A stretch of DNA of 34,070 bases from Deltaproteobacteria bacterium (GCA_029933005.1 JAOZOY010000013.1:18061-52130), one strand, 5' to 3'; positions 26,869 through 34,070 are shown, counted from the stretch's first letter. Notes: generated by a model from the letters alone, not told the origin. Made by a program: numbers and translations.

Positions 26869-26976
26869 GTAAGCGGTCACAGGTGCCGAAAATTGCCGTA
26901 AGCAGGGCGGGCGACTATAGTCCCTCTATGTCGAACGCCCTGATCGCGGCTAGATTCGGTGCCTGTGACCGCTTAC
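26869..26976. repeat. 108-bp palindromic element, copy 2 (fliO-fliP gap)
   Basis: The outer 22-bp arms pair perfectly (GTAAGCGGTCACAGGTGCCG and its complement). Inside are GCCG/CGGC, CAGGGCG/CGCCCTG and CGACTATAG/CTATGTCG stems with one bulged T and a TCCCT loop. It lies in the same operon and orientation as copy 1 at 24654-24761, 39 bp before the fliP start codon. Confidence 0.85.
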
Positions 26977-26998
26977 ATTTTTTTGACCTGTGATCCGT

Positions 26999-27457
26999 TC
27001 ATTGCTTTCTGGAAAAACCTGAAGCCCTGGCAAGCAGGCTGGAAAAAGTTTCTGATGTGTTGTCTTCCTTTCCTTTATCTATTTTCAGAGCAGGGTCGTC
27101 GTTCAGTCCGGTCAGCATGGTTATTTGTTGATCAGTGATACCGACAACGATATTTTGATCAGCTATTTGCAGGACGGAGACATATTTTTTTGGACCTATC
27201 ATTCGTGTATCAAGAATCCGAATCAGAGAACCCTGTTTCAATGTTTTTTGGCTGAATCCGAGCTTTTTCAGCCAGATCACGAGTAGCACCATAAGTCCAA
27301 TCACCAGGGCCAGACCGCCAATCACCTTGAGGGAAAGGAAGAGAAGCGAGCCTGTGGTGGCAAGGTTGTCAATGGCGCCGGCCGCCGGCTCGTTGCCAGC
27401 CCAACTCGTCTGGCAGAGGGCGAGCAGGGTGAAAAGGAGAAGAGAAAATCTGGTCAT
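26999..27457 (-). CDS. fliO: Flagellar biosynthesis protein FliO
   Basis: FliO helps FliP assemble into the export gate. The 152 residues have a signal-like N-terminus (1-20, ending TSWA), one membrane helix (about 37-63), and a cytoplasmic region with LKQGSLIRILDTRMIGPKKY and VGITDQQITML, matching the FliO/MopB family. The family is weakly conserved, but the position between fliN and fliP supports the call. It lies 22 bp after fliN. Confidence 0.9.
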   Translation of the reverse strand: MTRFSLLLFTLLALCQTSWAGNEPAAGAIDNLATTGSLLFLSLKVIGGLALVIGLMVLLVIWLKKLGFSQKTLKQGSLIRILDTRMIGPKKYVSVLQIADQNIVVGITDQQITMLTGLNDDPALKIDKGKEDNTSETFSSLLARASGFSRKQ

Positions 27458-27479
27458 TTTTTTATTCTCAAACAGCCTT

Positions 27480-27902
27480 CTAGCTCATATTTTTGATTCG
27501 ATCAGCCTGGCTGATAATCTCAGTGATACGGACGCCGAAGCGGTCATTGACGACAATGACTTCGCCTTTGCCGAGAAGTTTGTTATTGACAAAAATTTCA
27601 ACGGGTTCTCCGGCCGCCTTTTCAAGTTCAATGACTGATCCCTGAGTCATTTGCAGCATTTTGTCGATCAGCATGGTGTTGCGGCCGAGTTCCACCGTTA
27701 CCTTCAGGGGTAGATCCAGTAGGAAATCGAGATTACGTTCGCCGGAAGAGCTTGTTTTGCCGTTGCCGAGTTCGGCGAATGCGGCATCCTCGGAAGCACC
27801 GGATTCGACTTTTTTGTCTTTATTGTCAACATTGCCTTCATTTGATTCTTCTGATTCTTCCAGGGCATCGGCCCAGGAGTCGTCCAGGGATTTGTCAGCC
27901 AT
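27480..27902 (-). CDS. fliN: Flagellar switch protein FliN
   Basis: FliN forms most of the lower C-ring and binds the export apparatus. The 140 residues have an acidic, poorly conserved N-terminus (1-55) and a SpoA domain (about 60-135) with LDLPLKVTVELGRNTM, GSVIELEKAAGEPVEIFVN and GEVIVVNDRFGVRITEI. It lies 41 bp after fliM, its binding partner. Confidence 0.95.
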   Translation of the reverse strand: MADKSLDDSWADALEESEESNEGNVDNKDKKVESGASEDAAFAELGNGKTSSSGERNLDFLLDLPLKVTVELGRNTMLIDKMLQMTQGSVIELEKAAGEPVEIFVNNKLLGKGEVIVVNDRFGVRITEIISQADRIKNMS

Positions 27903-27943
27903 TTTTTCTCCTTATCGTTATCGCTGGTGACCGGACACTTTGT

Positions 27944-28924
27944 TTATTGGCCCATTGTTTTATGGTTAATGAGCAAGGCCTTGTTTCCCCGGTGAATTCC
28001 CGGGGATCCCATGAATTTTTTTATGCCGGCTATGTATACGGGCAGGAGGTCATCCCTTCGTTTATCCAGCTGAATAATGTCGCCTTTTTCAAGCTCAATG
28101 ATATCACCGGCAGAGATCCGGGCATTACCCAGTTCCACCTTGATTTCCGCCTCGACATTTTTGATGTTCTCCGCGAGAATGCGTTTGAGGGTGATGTCTT
28201 CCTCGCTCTGGTCTCGTGTAAAGGTGGTCAGTAGTTTCGACTTAACGGATTCAAGGTTTGCCAGCGGAATGCACGAAGTAATGCTGCCCACGGACCTGTC
28301 CATGTCGATTTCATAACGGTTGATAACGACAATATCCTCGGGTTCGCATATTTTGGCGAACTGCGGATTGATCTCGCTGCGGATAAAGCGGACCTCGACG
28401 GGGTGCAGAGAGTGCCAGGCCTTTTCCAGGTCATTAAGAAGAAGATTAACAATTCTGCGGATTAAACGATGTTCAATGGGGGTGAAATCCCTTCCTTCGA
28501 TTCTGACATTCCTGGTTCCGCTGCCTCCCAGAAAACTTTCCACAAGGGAAAAAACCAGTTTGGGCTCAAGGACAAAGAGGGCATGTCCCCGGAAAGGATC
28601 CATTCTGAATATCTGCAGACTGCTTGGCACAGGCAGTGTCCGGACAAAAGCGCCGAAGCGGTCAAGCTCCATTGGGACGGCGGTGATATCCAGAATTCGA
28701 CGCAGTGTGTTGGAGATGGAAGTCCGGATCGAGCGGAGAAAGGCGTCGTTGATAACGTCCAGGGCCGGCATCCTGACCTGGACGATACGTTCCTGGCGGG
28801 AAAAATCGTAACGCTGATAATCCTGCACTTCTTCCTCAACAATTTCTTCCGGCTCCTCGATTTCTCCACCGGATATGCCCTTGAGTAGAGCATCGACCTC
28901 GTCCTGGCTTAGTATTTGTTCCAT
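27944..28924 (-). CDS. fliM: Flagellar switch protein FliM
   Basis: FliM is the C-ring protein that receives phosphorylated CheY. From the ATG at 28924 it has 326 residues and begins MEQILSQDEVDALLKGI, the conserved CheY-binding helix. The middle CheC-like domain (about 45-235) and the C-terminal SpoA domain (about 245-320, VELGNARISAGDIIELEKGD) follow. A GTG at 28942 would add six residues before this conserved start and is less likely. It is followed by fliN after 41 bp. Confidence 0.95.
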   Translation of the reverse strand: MEQILSQDEVDALLKGISGGEIEEPEEIVEEEVQDYQRYDFSRQERIVQVRMPALDVINDAFLRSIRTSISNTLRRILDITAVPMELDRFGAFVRTLPVPSSLQIFRMDPFRGHALFVLEPKLVFSLVESFLGGSGTRNVRIEGRDFTPIEHRLIRRIVNLLLNDLEKAWHSLHPVEVRFIRSEINPQFAKICEPEDIVVINRYEIDMDRSVGSITSCIPLANLESVKSKLLTTFTRDQSEEDITLKRILAENIKNVEAEIKVELGNARISAGDIIELEKGDIIQLDKRRDDLLPVYIAGIKKFMGSPGIHRGNKALLINHKTMGQ

Positions 28925-29019
28925 ATTAATCCGAAAATCCACCCAGACGAGCCGGGAAGCAAAAAAAGAATTTTCATGTTTTGCCGTGACTGGAAGTTTT
29001 TTGGTCCAGCCATGCTGGT

Positions 29020-29514
29020 TTATTGAACGACGAATTCTGTAAAGTAGATATTTTTTATTTTATCCGGCCTGATCACCTGGTTGAAGCGTTCCTGGAGTTC
29101 ATCGCGGATTCTTACCTTTCCTTCCGGGGTCATGACCTCTTCAAAGGAGAGGCTGGTGAGCATCATGATGACGATGTTCTGCAGCTTGGGCTCGAGTTTT
29201 GCGGCTTTTTCCAGGAGTTCCGGGGTCTCAAGTTCCAGGCTGAGTTTGATTTTCAGGTAACGCTTGCCCTTGGGATCGGCCAGATTGACAATAAAGGGCT
29301 TCATGGCAAACATTTCGCCAACGGTCTCGGCCTCATTTTTTTTCGTGGTCAGTGCCTCTTCTACAATCGGAGGCGGTGCCAGAAACTTTTTGTAGGCGAA
29401 AAAACCGCCGCCGCCCAGCGCAATAAGACCGATCAGACCAACAATGAGAAAGAGCAGTTTTTTTGATTTTTTGGGCTGTTCGGTTTCCTCGGCCTGTTTT
29501 TCTTCATCAGCCAT
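29020..29514 (-). CDS. fliL: Flagellar basal body-associated protein FliL
   Basis: FliL surrounds the motor stator at the basal body. The 164 residues have a short charged cytoplasmic N-terminus, one membrane helix (about 21-43) and a periplasmic domain with FVVNL-like FIVNLADPKGKRYLKIKLSL, ending NIYFTEFVVQ, typical of the family. AGGAG lies 8 bp before the ATG. It is the first gene of the flagellar block, about 39 nt after the predicted sigma-54 start site. Confidence 0.94.
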   Translation of the reverse strand: MADEEKQAEETEQPKKSKKLLFLIVGLIGLIALGGGGFFAYKKFLAPPPIVEEALTTKKNEAETVGEMFAMKPFIVNLADPKGKRYLKIKLSLELETPELLEKAAKLEPKLQNIVIMMLTSLSFEEVMTPEGKVRIRDELQERFNQVIRPDKIKNIYFTEFVVQ

Positions 29515-29563
29515 GGATTTTCTCCTGTTTCAGTAGGTTGTTAATTTTGTATAGAACTATTTT

Positions 29564-29579
29564 GGCAACTATTATGCCA
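29564..29579 (-). promoter_or_regulatory. Sigma-54 promoter for the fliL flagellar operon
   Basis: The minus strand reads TGGCATAATAGTTGCC: -24 GG and -12 GC with exactly 10 bases between, matching TGGCAC-N5-TTGCW closely. Transcription would begin near 29553, 39 nt before fliL. Sigma-54 control of early or middle flagellar genes is common in polar flagellates. The activator gene is not in the window. Confidence 0.82.
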
Positions 29580-29685
29580 TTGTCAATTTAAATTAGAAAA
29601 CAAGCGCTAATTCCTTGCTTTCCTTAATTCTTTTTATTTTTTTGGCCTGTTTTTTTTAGGTGGTAAAAGAGTGTAAGTCATTTTC

Positions 29686-29713
29686 TTGACTATCCGACAT
29701 ATGTCGTAGTCAA
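29686..29713. promoter_or_regulatory. Operator-like palindrome of unknown use
   Basis: TTGACTATCCGACAT pairs with ATGTCGTAGTCAA, an inverted repeat with a small bulge around the centre GACATATGTC. It lies about 107 bp upstream of the flagellar sigma-54 promoter, where an enhancer-binding activator could sit, and 50 bp before the IS66 remnant. It could serve either or be an element end. Confidence 0.35.
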
Positions 29714-29764
29714 AAAAATGAGCGGTTGCCGAACCGGCTGTCAGACAAAGTAGATGTGTAATAG

Positions 29765-30034
29765 TTGATAGTAGAGGTAGAGAAAGAGTGCCCTGTTGTT
29801 ATGGATGCACTGTTTACGTTCCTGATTGAGGAAGGCGTGGAACCCACCAATAATTTCGCGGAACGGATGATTTGCTTTGCTGTACTCTGGCGTAAACGCA
29901 GTAAGGGGACACGCAGTGAAAAAGGAAAACGCTGGGTGGAACGAATTCTATCCCTCAGGCAGACTTGTCGGCTTCAGGGCAAATCCACCTTTGAGGTACT
30001 CGTGGCTGCGATGGCCAGTTATTTCAAAGATTAA
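29765..30034 (+). pseudogene. IS66-family transposase C-terminal remnant
   Basis: The 89-residue frame contains PTNNFAERMICFAVLWRKRS and GTRSEKGKRWVERIL, matching the C-terminal end of IS66 transposases (NNxAER followed by RK-S-G-S-G). The rest of the roughly 500-residue protein and any accessory genes are missing. It marks an old insertion at the border of the flagellar block. Confidence 0.8.
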
Positions 30035-30076
30035 GAACCTGATTTTGCATGGATCAGGAAGGCTGCTTGAAAGGCA

Positions 30077-30259
30077 CCCTGTGATTGGTTACCAATTCCT
30101 GGCTGGATTGGCCAATGTTGTCATGGAGAAGATGAGGAAAAAGTTTACCATGAGCTTTGTCAAATTGTAGATGAGTGGATTGAAATATACAAAATGAAGG
30201 GTTACCTCTTCCCAAACCAACCAACAAAAAATACTCCGGAAAATTCTAACTTCGTTTAG
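30077..30259 (+). pseudogene. Possible HicB-like antitoxin C-terminal fragment
   Basis: A plus-strand frame without its own start reads CHGEDEEKVYHELCQIVDEW and then IEIYKMKGYLFPNQ, ending in TAG at 30257-30259. The pattern of a short acidic stretch, then a helix ending in xWIE and a G-x-x-x-P tail resembles HicB antitoxins. No hicA-like gene or N-terminal part is visible. The match is by eye and short. Confidence 0.35.
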
Positions 30260-30544
30260 AGTGTGACTTACACAAAGTAATAACCTTAAAAGCAATGCAA
30301 TCAGGGGATAGTTTAAATAATTTTTGTGTAAAAATTTTAAAGCACTCGCTAGCTCCAAGTCAACCCAGAAACAGCTAAAAACATATCGTTACCTCCTGCT
30401 GTTTCTTTGCAGAGTTTGCGAGTTCCCCCAGGGCTCTACTATTTGTTCCTGGTGCCCAGCGAAAGCTCTTGCCTGCGACGCTATTCTGCTTTTATGCCAC
30501 CTCGCGAATCGTCAACGGCAGTGCTACTTTGACCACTTGGAAGC

Positions 30545-30623
30545 TCTTGCCGCAGTTTTCCCGTATATGTTCGGCTTCGGCATGTGGCCTTTGGCTCGTA
30601 GCGGACGCGGAAGACCGCGGTAA
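30545..30623 (+). pseudogene. 3' remnant of a second PEP-CTERM protein gene
   Basis: The stretch from about 30560 through the TAA at 30621-30623 aligns by eye with the last codons of the intact PEP-CTERM gene: GTATATGTTCGG against GTATATGTTTGG, then the shared GGACGCGGAAGAC and GGTAACAGGCG. The frame is broken and the sorting signal is spoiled (YMFGFGMWPLARSGRGRPR). Upstream sequence no longer resembles the intact gene. A duplication followed by decay is inferred. Confidence 0.6.
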
Positions 30624-30670
30624 CAGGCGAATACGCCAATTTGATTTTCCGGATGAAAGGATAAGATTCT

Positions 30671-30705
30671 GAATTACAAAAATAATTCTCGAATTCGAAG
30701 TCAGC
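30671..30705 (+). repeat. 35-bp direct repeat, copy 1
   Basis: The 35 bases starting GAATTACAAAAATAATTC match 33557-33591 at 33 of 35 positions. Both copies lie shortly after a PEP-CTERM 3' end, so they bracket the intact surface-protein gene as direct repeats. The stretch between this copy and the PEP-CTERM start shows no further gene. Confidence 0.85.
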
Positions 30706-30852
30706 GGTATCTTTTGTTTTTTTTCGACAGTTTTTCTGGAAGAAAGCAACAGGCATAAATCGCGAATTAAATGCGATTGACATTGTTGAAAGCGGTGATT
30801 AGGATAAAATTTTTGCGTGCGTGATTGATGTGGAATCATCGGTTATCTGTGT

Positions 30853-30883
30853 TTTTCAGCAGGATGCTGAAAAGCACTTTTTT
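30853..30883 (+). terminator. Terminator-like hairpin just upstream of the PEP-CTERM gene
   Basis: TTTTCAGCA, a GGA loop and TGCTGAAAA form a 9-bp stem, followed by GCAC and six T residues. It ends 29 bp before the start codon and upstream of the AAGGAAAGAG ribosome binding site. It may stop upstream transcription or act as a leader attenuator. No promoter between it and the gene was recognised. Confidence 0.55.
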
Positions 30884-30912
30884 ATCACCTATCATCGTAA
30901 GGAAAGAGTATT

Positions 30913-33537
30913 ATGATTTCGCGCCATGACAAGAGAAACTTCAGGAGACTGAGGACACATGCCAATCCCCAGCAGGCCCTGATCATCATCCTCTGCTGCC
31001 TGGGTCTCTTCATCACACCCGGTGCCGCCCAAGCCATCGCAATCGACTGGAACGCTGCTGTCAGCGGCAACTGGGGCACCGCCGGCAACTGGAATCCGGT
31101 TGCGGTCCCAGGTACGACCGATGACGTCTTGATCAGTGCGACAGGTAATCCTTACACTGTCACGCTGGATTTGAATCCCACTGTCAACAGCTTCATCCTG
31201 AACTCGGCCGATGCCCAGTTCATATCCTGGAACAAAACTATCAATATCTATGGAGACAGCTGGATTCAGGCTGGCAAGGCCAATCTCTACGGTACCACCT
31301 GGAATGGTAATCTATTCAACGCCGGAGAACTGACGCTGCAGAGCAATACCACCATCAACGGCGGCCTGCTCAACAGCGGCAGCCTGATCATGCCCTCCGG
31401 TGCCAACGTCATTTTTTCTGGCAGCGTCGATAACAGCGGAGATATCACCATCGATTCCGGCAGCTCTGTCACCATTTCCGGCGGCACCTTCAACATGGCC
31501 GGCGGCGCCACCTTCGAGGGAGGCGGCAGTATCAACGTGCGCAGCAACGCCAACCTGGTTCTGGCCGGGGCTTACAGCAACGGCGCCTCGCCGCTGCTCA
31601 TCGCCGATAACGATACCCAGGTCAGCGGTCCCGGCACCCTGACCAACTCCTCCACCCTGACTCTGGCCAATGGCGGCGCCATCAACACAGCTCTGGTCAA
31701 CAACGGGGTGATGGAAGTGCAGGGGGACAGTTATTCTGCCTGGGTCCTTGATATCGGTGGCCCGGCCACCAATAACGGCACTATCAACCTCAATTCTTAT
31801 AATAACAATACATCGCTGGACAACCCGGTCCTGAATTTTCATCAGGGCCTGGTCAACAACGGCACCCTGGTCATGCGCACCGGCGGTAACGGCACCGGAA
31901 GCAACAGCACAACACTCTCCGGCGGCACCTCGGGCACCGTCTCCAACAGCGTCGGCGGCACCATCGACATCCAGGCCGGCGGCAACCGCTACATCAAGGC
32001 TCATCTGAACAACCAGGGTACCATCGAAATTGCCGCTACCACCCGTTTTGAGCGCAACAACGGTGACTACATCAATGACGGCAGTATTAATATCAACGCC
32101 GGCGGTGATCTGAATGTATCTGCCATCCATAGTTGGAGCGGCAGCGGTAACCTCACTGGCAACGGCGGTAACGTTATCTTCTCCGGCAACGGCTCCAGCG
32201 CCGGCAGCAGCTGGAACAACGGCGGTGATCTGCGTCTCAACAGCGGTAATCTCACCCTGCAAAGTTTCCAGAACATGGCCAACACCGGCAGCATAGACGT
32301 GGAAGACGGCGTACTCTGGTTCAATTCCAACGGCAGCTTCGATAACAGCGGAGATATCACCATCGATTCCGGCAGCTCTGTCACCATTTCCGGCGGCACC
32401 TTCAACATGGCCGGCGGCGCCACCTTCGAGGGAGGCGGCAGTATCAACGTGCGCAGCAACGCCAACCTGGTTCTGGCCGGGGCTTACAGCAACGGCGCCT
32501 CGCCGCTGCTCATCGCCGATAACGATACCCAGGTCAGCGGTCCCGGCACCCTGACCAACTCCTCCACCCTGACTCTGGCCAATGGCGGCGCCATCAACAC
32601 AGCTCTGGTCAACAACGGGGTGATGGAAGTGCAGGGGGACAGTTATTCTGCCTGGGTCCTTGATATCGGTGGCCCGGCCACCAATAACGGCACTATCAAC
32701 CTCAATTCTTATAATAACAATACATCGCTGGACAACCCGGTCCTGAATTTTCATCAGGGCCTGGTCAACAACGGCACCCTGGTCATGCGCACCGGCGGTA
32801 ACGGCACCGGAAGCAACAGCACTACACTGAACATCGGCACCGGTAGCGTGCTGGTCAATCAGGGCATGGGGCATATCATCATGGAGGGCGGCGGCAACCG
32901 CATCATCAACGGCACGGTGGCCAACAAGGCCAAACTGTCTGTCGCCACCAACATCACTATGGGTACCGCCGATTCCGACCACACCAACAGCGGCACCCTG
33001 ATCCTGCTGGACGACAGCACGGCGACCATCCTGGGCAATTCCTTTACCAACCAGGCGGGCGGCTTGCTGGGCGGCAACGGCACCTTCAATGCCAGCACCT
33101 CAGGCATCGTTAACGAGGGCACCGTGGCTCCTGGAGAATCTCCGGGCCTGCTGACCATTACCGGCGACTTTATTCAGAGAGCCGGCGGCATACTCGACAT
33201 TGAACTCAGCGGACTGATTGCCGGCAGCGAATTCGACCGCCTGACGGTTAGCGGTACCGCCAACCTGGCAGGGATCCTGAACGTCAGCCTGCTGGACGGT
33301 TTCGACCCCATCCTGGGCAACAGCTTCGATTTTCTCCTTGCAGGCAATATTCTGGGAGACTTCGATCAGGTGCTGCTACCAAGCCTCTCCGGCAAAATTT
33401 TCGACCTCAGCTTTACCGACACAACCGCCAGCTTGACGGTTGTGGCATCGCCGGTACCACTGCCGCCCAGCCTGTATATGTTTGGTTTAGCCTTGCTGGC
33501 CCTTGGCGCGTACCGGACGCGGAAGACAGTGGGGTAA
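30913..33537 (+). CDS. Large PEP-CTERM (VPLPA-type) surface protein with beta-helix repeats
   Basis: The 874 residues begin with a long signal peptide (hydrophobic about 23-35, cleavage near AAQA). A first module follows (GNWGTAGNWNPVAVPGTTDD), seen in many bacterial surface beta-helix proteins. Many G/N/T-rich repeats follow (NNGTL, NSGDI types), then a typical C-terminal unit NEGTVAPGESPGLLTITGDF. The end is a sorting signal: VPLPPSLYMFG, a hydrophobic helix and RTRK, matching the VPLPA/PEP-CTERM type processed by an exosortase. No exosortase gene lies in the window. AAGGAAAGAG lies before the ATG. Base composition is visibly GC-richer than the AT-rich flanks. A 484-bp block is duplicated inside the gene. 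Likely role: secreted or surface/biofilm matrix protein. Confidence 0.88.
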   Translation: MISRHDKRNFRRLRTHANPQQALIIILCCLGLFITPGAAQAIAIDWNAAVSGNWGTAGNWNPVAVPGTTDDVLISATGNPYTVTLDLNPTVNSFILNSADAQFISWNKTINIYGDSWIQAGKANLYGTTWNGNLFNAGELTLQSNTTINGGLLNSGSLIMPSGANVIFSGSVDNSGDITIDSGSSVTISGGTFNMAGGATFEGGGSINVRSNANLVLAGAYSNGASPLLIADNDTQVSGPGTLTNSSTLTLANGGAINTALVNNGVMEVQGDSYSAWVLDIGGPATNNGTINLNSYNNNTSLDNPVLNFHQGLVNNGTLVMRTGGNGTGSNSTTLSGGTSGTVSNSVGGTIDIQAGGNRYIKAHLNNQGTIEIAATTRFERNNGDYINDGSININAGGDLNVSAIHSWSGSGNLTGNGGNVIFSGNGSSAGSSWNNGGDLRLNSGNLTLQSFQNMANTGSIDVEDGVLWFNSNGSFDNSGDITIDSGSSVTISGGTFNMAGGATFEGGGSINVRSNANLVLAGAYSNGASPLLIADNDTQVSGPGTLTNSSTLTLANGGAINTALVNNGVMEVQGDSYSAWVLDIGGPATNNGTINLNSYNNNTSLDNPVLNFHQGLVNNGTLVMRTGGNGTGSNSTTLNIGTGSVLVNQGMGHIIMEGGGNRIINGTVANKAKLSVATNITMGTADSDHTNSGTLILLDDSTATILGNSFTNQAGGLLGGNGTFNASTSGIVNEGTVAPGESPGLLTITGDFIQRAGGILDIELSGLIAGSEFDRLTVSGTANLAGILNVSLLDGFDPILGNSFDFLLAGNILGDFDQVLLPSLSGKIFDLSFTDTTASLTVVASPVPLPPSLYMFGLALLALGAYRTRKTVG
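31427..31910 (+). repeat. 484-bp internal direct repeat, copy 1
   Basis: This block appears identical by eye to 32339-32822, offset by 912 bp (304 codons, in frame). Flanking codons on both sides have diverged while keeping a similar repeat pattern (SGSVDNSGDI against NGSFDNSGDI). Confidence 0.9.
32339..32822 (+). repeat. 484-bp internal direct repeat, copy 2
   Basis: Second copy of the block at 31427-31910. Even synonymous positions match by eye, which implies recent duplication or gene conversion. It encodes about 161 residues of the beta-helix region. Confidence 0.9.
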
Positions 33538-33556
33538 CAGGCGCACGCGCCAATCC

Positions 33557-33591
33557 GAATTACAAAAATAATTCTTGAATTTGAAGTCAGC
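33557..33591 (+). repeat. 35-bp direct repeat, copy 2
   Basis: This matches 30671-30705 with two T-for-C differences. It ends exactly where recognisable IS110 transposase sequence begins, so it may mark an insertion or recombination joint. Confidence 0.85.
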
Positions 33592-34070
33592 TTGTAAAAT
33601 GCTCTGGCCAGGTTATCATATCGTCTACAGAACTCTGCCGCTTCTGAAAAGGCCCAGGCCAGATACTTATTGCCGTTTTTGCTGTTGCCCTTACCTTTCT
33701 TTTTTGTTATTGCTTGTCCAGGATGTTGGAACTTTGCGGCAATAAGAAGAAAAATTGCCAACTTTGGTAAATCTCTTGATGGAGCCTGTCTCCAGCATAA
33801 TGGTTAGTGAAAGAATTTTTCCGATTCCAGTTCTACTGATAATTCCCTGCAGGCTGATTATAAGAGAAGTCCTTAATCTCACCAGATGACCTCTTTTTCT
33901 CAATAAATCACGTACCGGCCGATCCTCTTTGGGATAGATATATCCTTCCAGCAAAATATTTAACCACAGCAAATGAGCCAACCAAAATGAATCATATTGA
34001 TCATCTCTATACTTGAGTCCCTTATGCTTCTGAATACCGGCTGGATTGGCCAAATGCACCCTGTAGCCCA
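33591..34070 (-). pseudogene. IS110-family transposase remnant, frameshifted, running off the window
   Basis: The upstream part (34070 to about 33700, open at the window edge) reads GYRVHLANPAGIQKHKGLKY, then DDQYDSFWLAHLL and GYIYPKEDRPVRDLLRKRGH, typical of the IS110 DEDD domain. It continues to ETGSIKRFTKVGNFSSYCRK and stops. The downstream part in another frame (about 33705-33591) reads KKKGKGNSKNGNKYLAWAFS and EAAEFCRRYDNLARAFYK, the conserved IS110 C-terminal region. The joint needs a frameshift near 33700. The segment between SLQGIISRTG and IGKILSLTIM is shorter than in intact members, suggesting an internal deletion. The C-terminal end is cut at the 35-bp repeat. It is not expected to be active. 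Confidence 0.8.

Noticed and set aside
30089-30358. Minus-strand frame reading TTLANPARNW, sharing about 15 bp with the IS110 remnant at the window end
   Set aside because: Only the short LANPA stretch matches. The following residues differ, and the opposite strand has a better explanation. Chance or a tiny fragment.
31312-32982. Long open frame of 556 codons antisense to the PEP-CTERM gene
   Set aside because: It is alanine/valine/glycine-rich, has no recognisable domain, and duplicates because it lies opposite the duplicated block. The sense frame has a signal peptide, sorting signal and ribosome binding site.

Overview
The window reads as the chromosome of a Gram-negative, flagellated member of the Desulfobacterota (old Deltaproteobacteria), most likely a Desulfobulbales-type organism. 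This is inferred from gene content and order: a contiguous fliL-M-N-O-P-Q-R-flhB-flhA-flhF-flhG-fliA-cheY block, an amtB-glnK-glnD operon, a VPLPA-type PEP-CTERM surface protein, and intergenic regions rich in heptamer repeats. No rRNA, tRNA or CRISPR array was seen, and the exact genus cannot be fixed from the sequence alone.

Region 1 (1-4290, minus strand) is nitrogen control. An ammonium channel (amtB), a PII protein (glnK) and the PII-modifying enzyme (glnD) form one tight operon behind a near-consensus sigma-54 promoter (4275-4290). The unit thus holds sensor, modifier and transporter together. A heptamer array follows glnD at the window edge.

Region 2 (4340-8290) is a patchwork. It holds an inverted-repeat element, a fusion of a CDP-archaeol-synthase-like membrane domain to a metallophosphoesterase, a CDP-alcohol phosphatidyltransferase, and two gene remnants. 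The catalase remnant still has a promoter, twin palindromic operators and a terminator. The GAF-domain remnant ends inside a repeat.

Region 3 (8469-16364, minus strand) is signalling and ion transport: a PP2C phosphatase paired with a cyclic-nucleotide-domain Ser/Thr kinase, a degenerate PAS histidine-kinase-like protein overlapping a small membrane protein gene, a K+ channel with an RCK domain, and a ClC chloride transporter with CBS and RCK-C domains.

Region 4 (16722-29580, minus strand) is the flagellar export, C-ring and regulatory block behind a sigma-54 promoter (29564-29579). It runs through the export gate (FliOPQR, FlhBA), the switch (FliMN), number and placement control (FlhF, FlhG), sigma-28 (FliA), CheY and a FliL-like protein. 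Two copies of a 108-bp palindrome with compensatory base changes sit inside this operon, before fliP and before flhB.

Region 5 (29590-34070) is accessory DNA. It holds IS66, HicB-like and PEP-CTERM remnants, a large intact PEP-CTERM surface protein with an internal 484-bp duplication that is identical by eye, and a broken IS110 transposase running off the window end.
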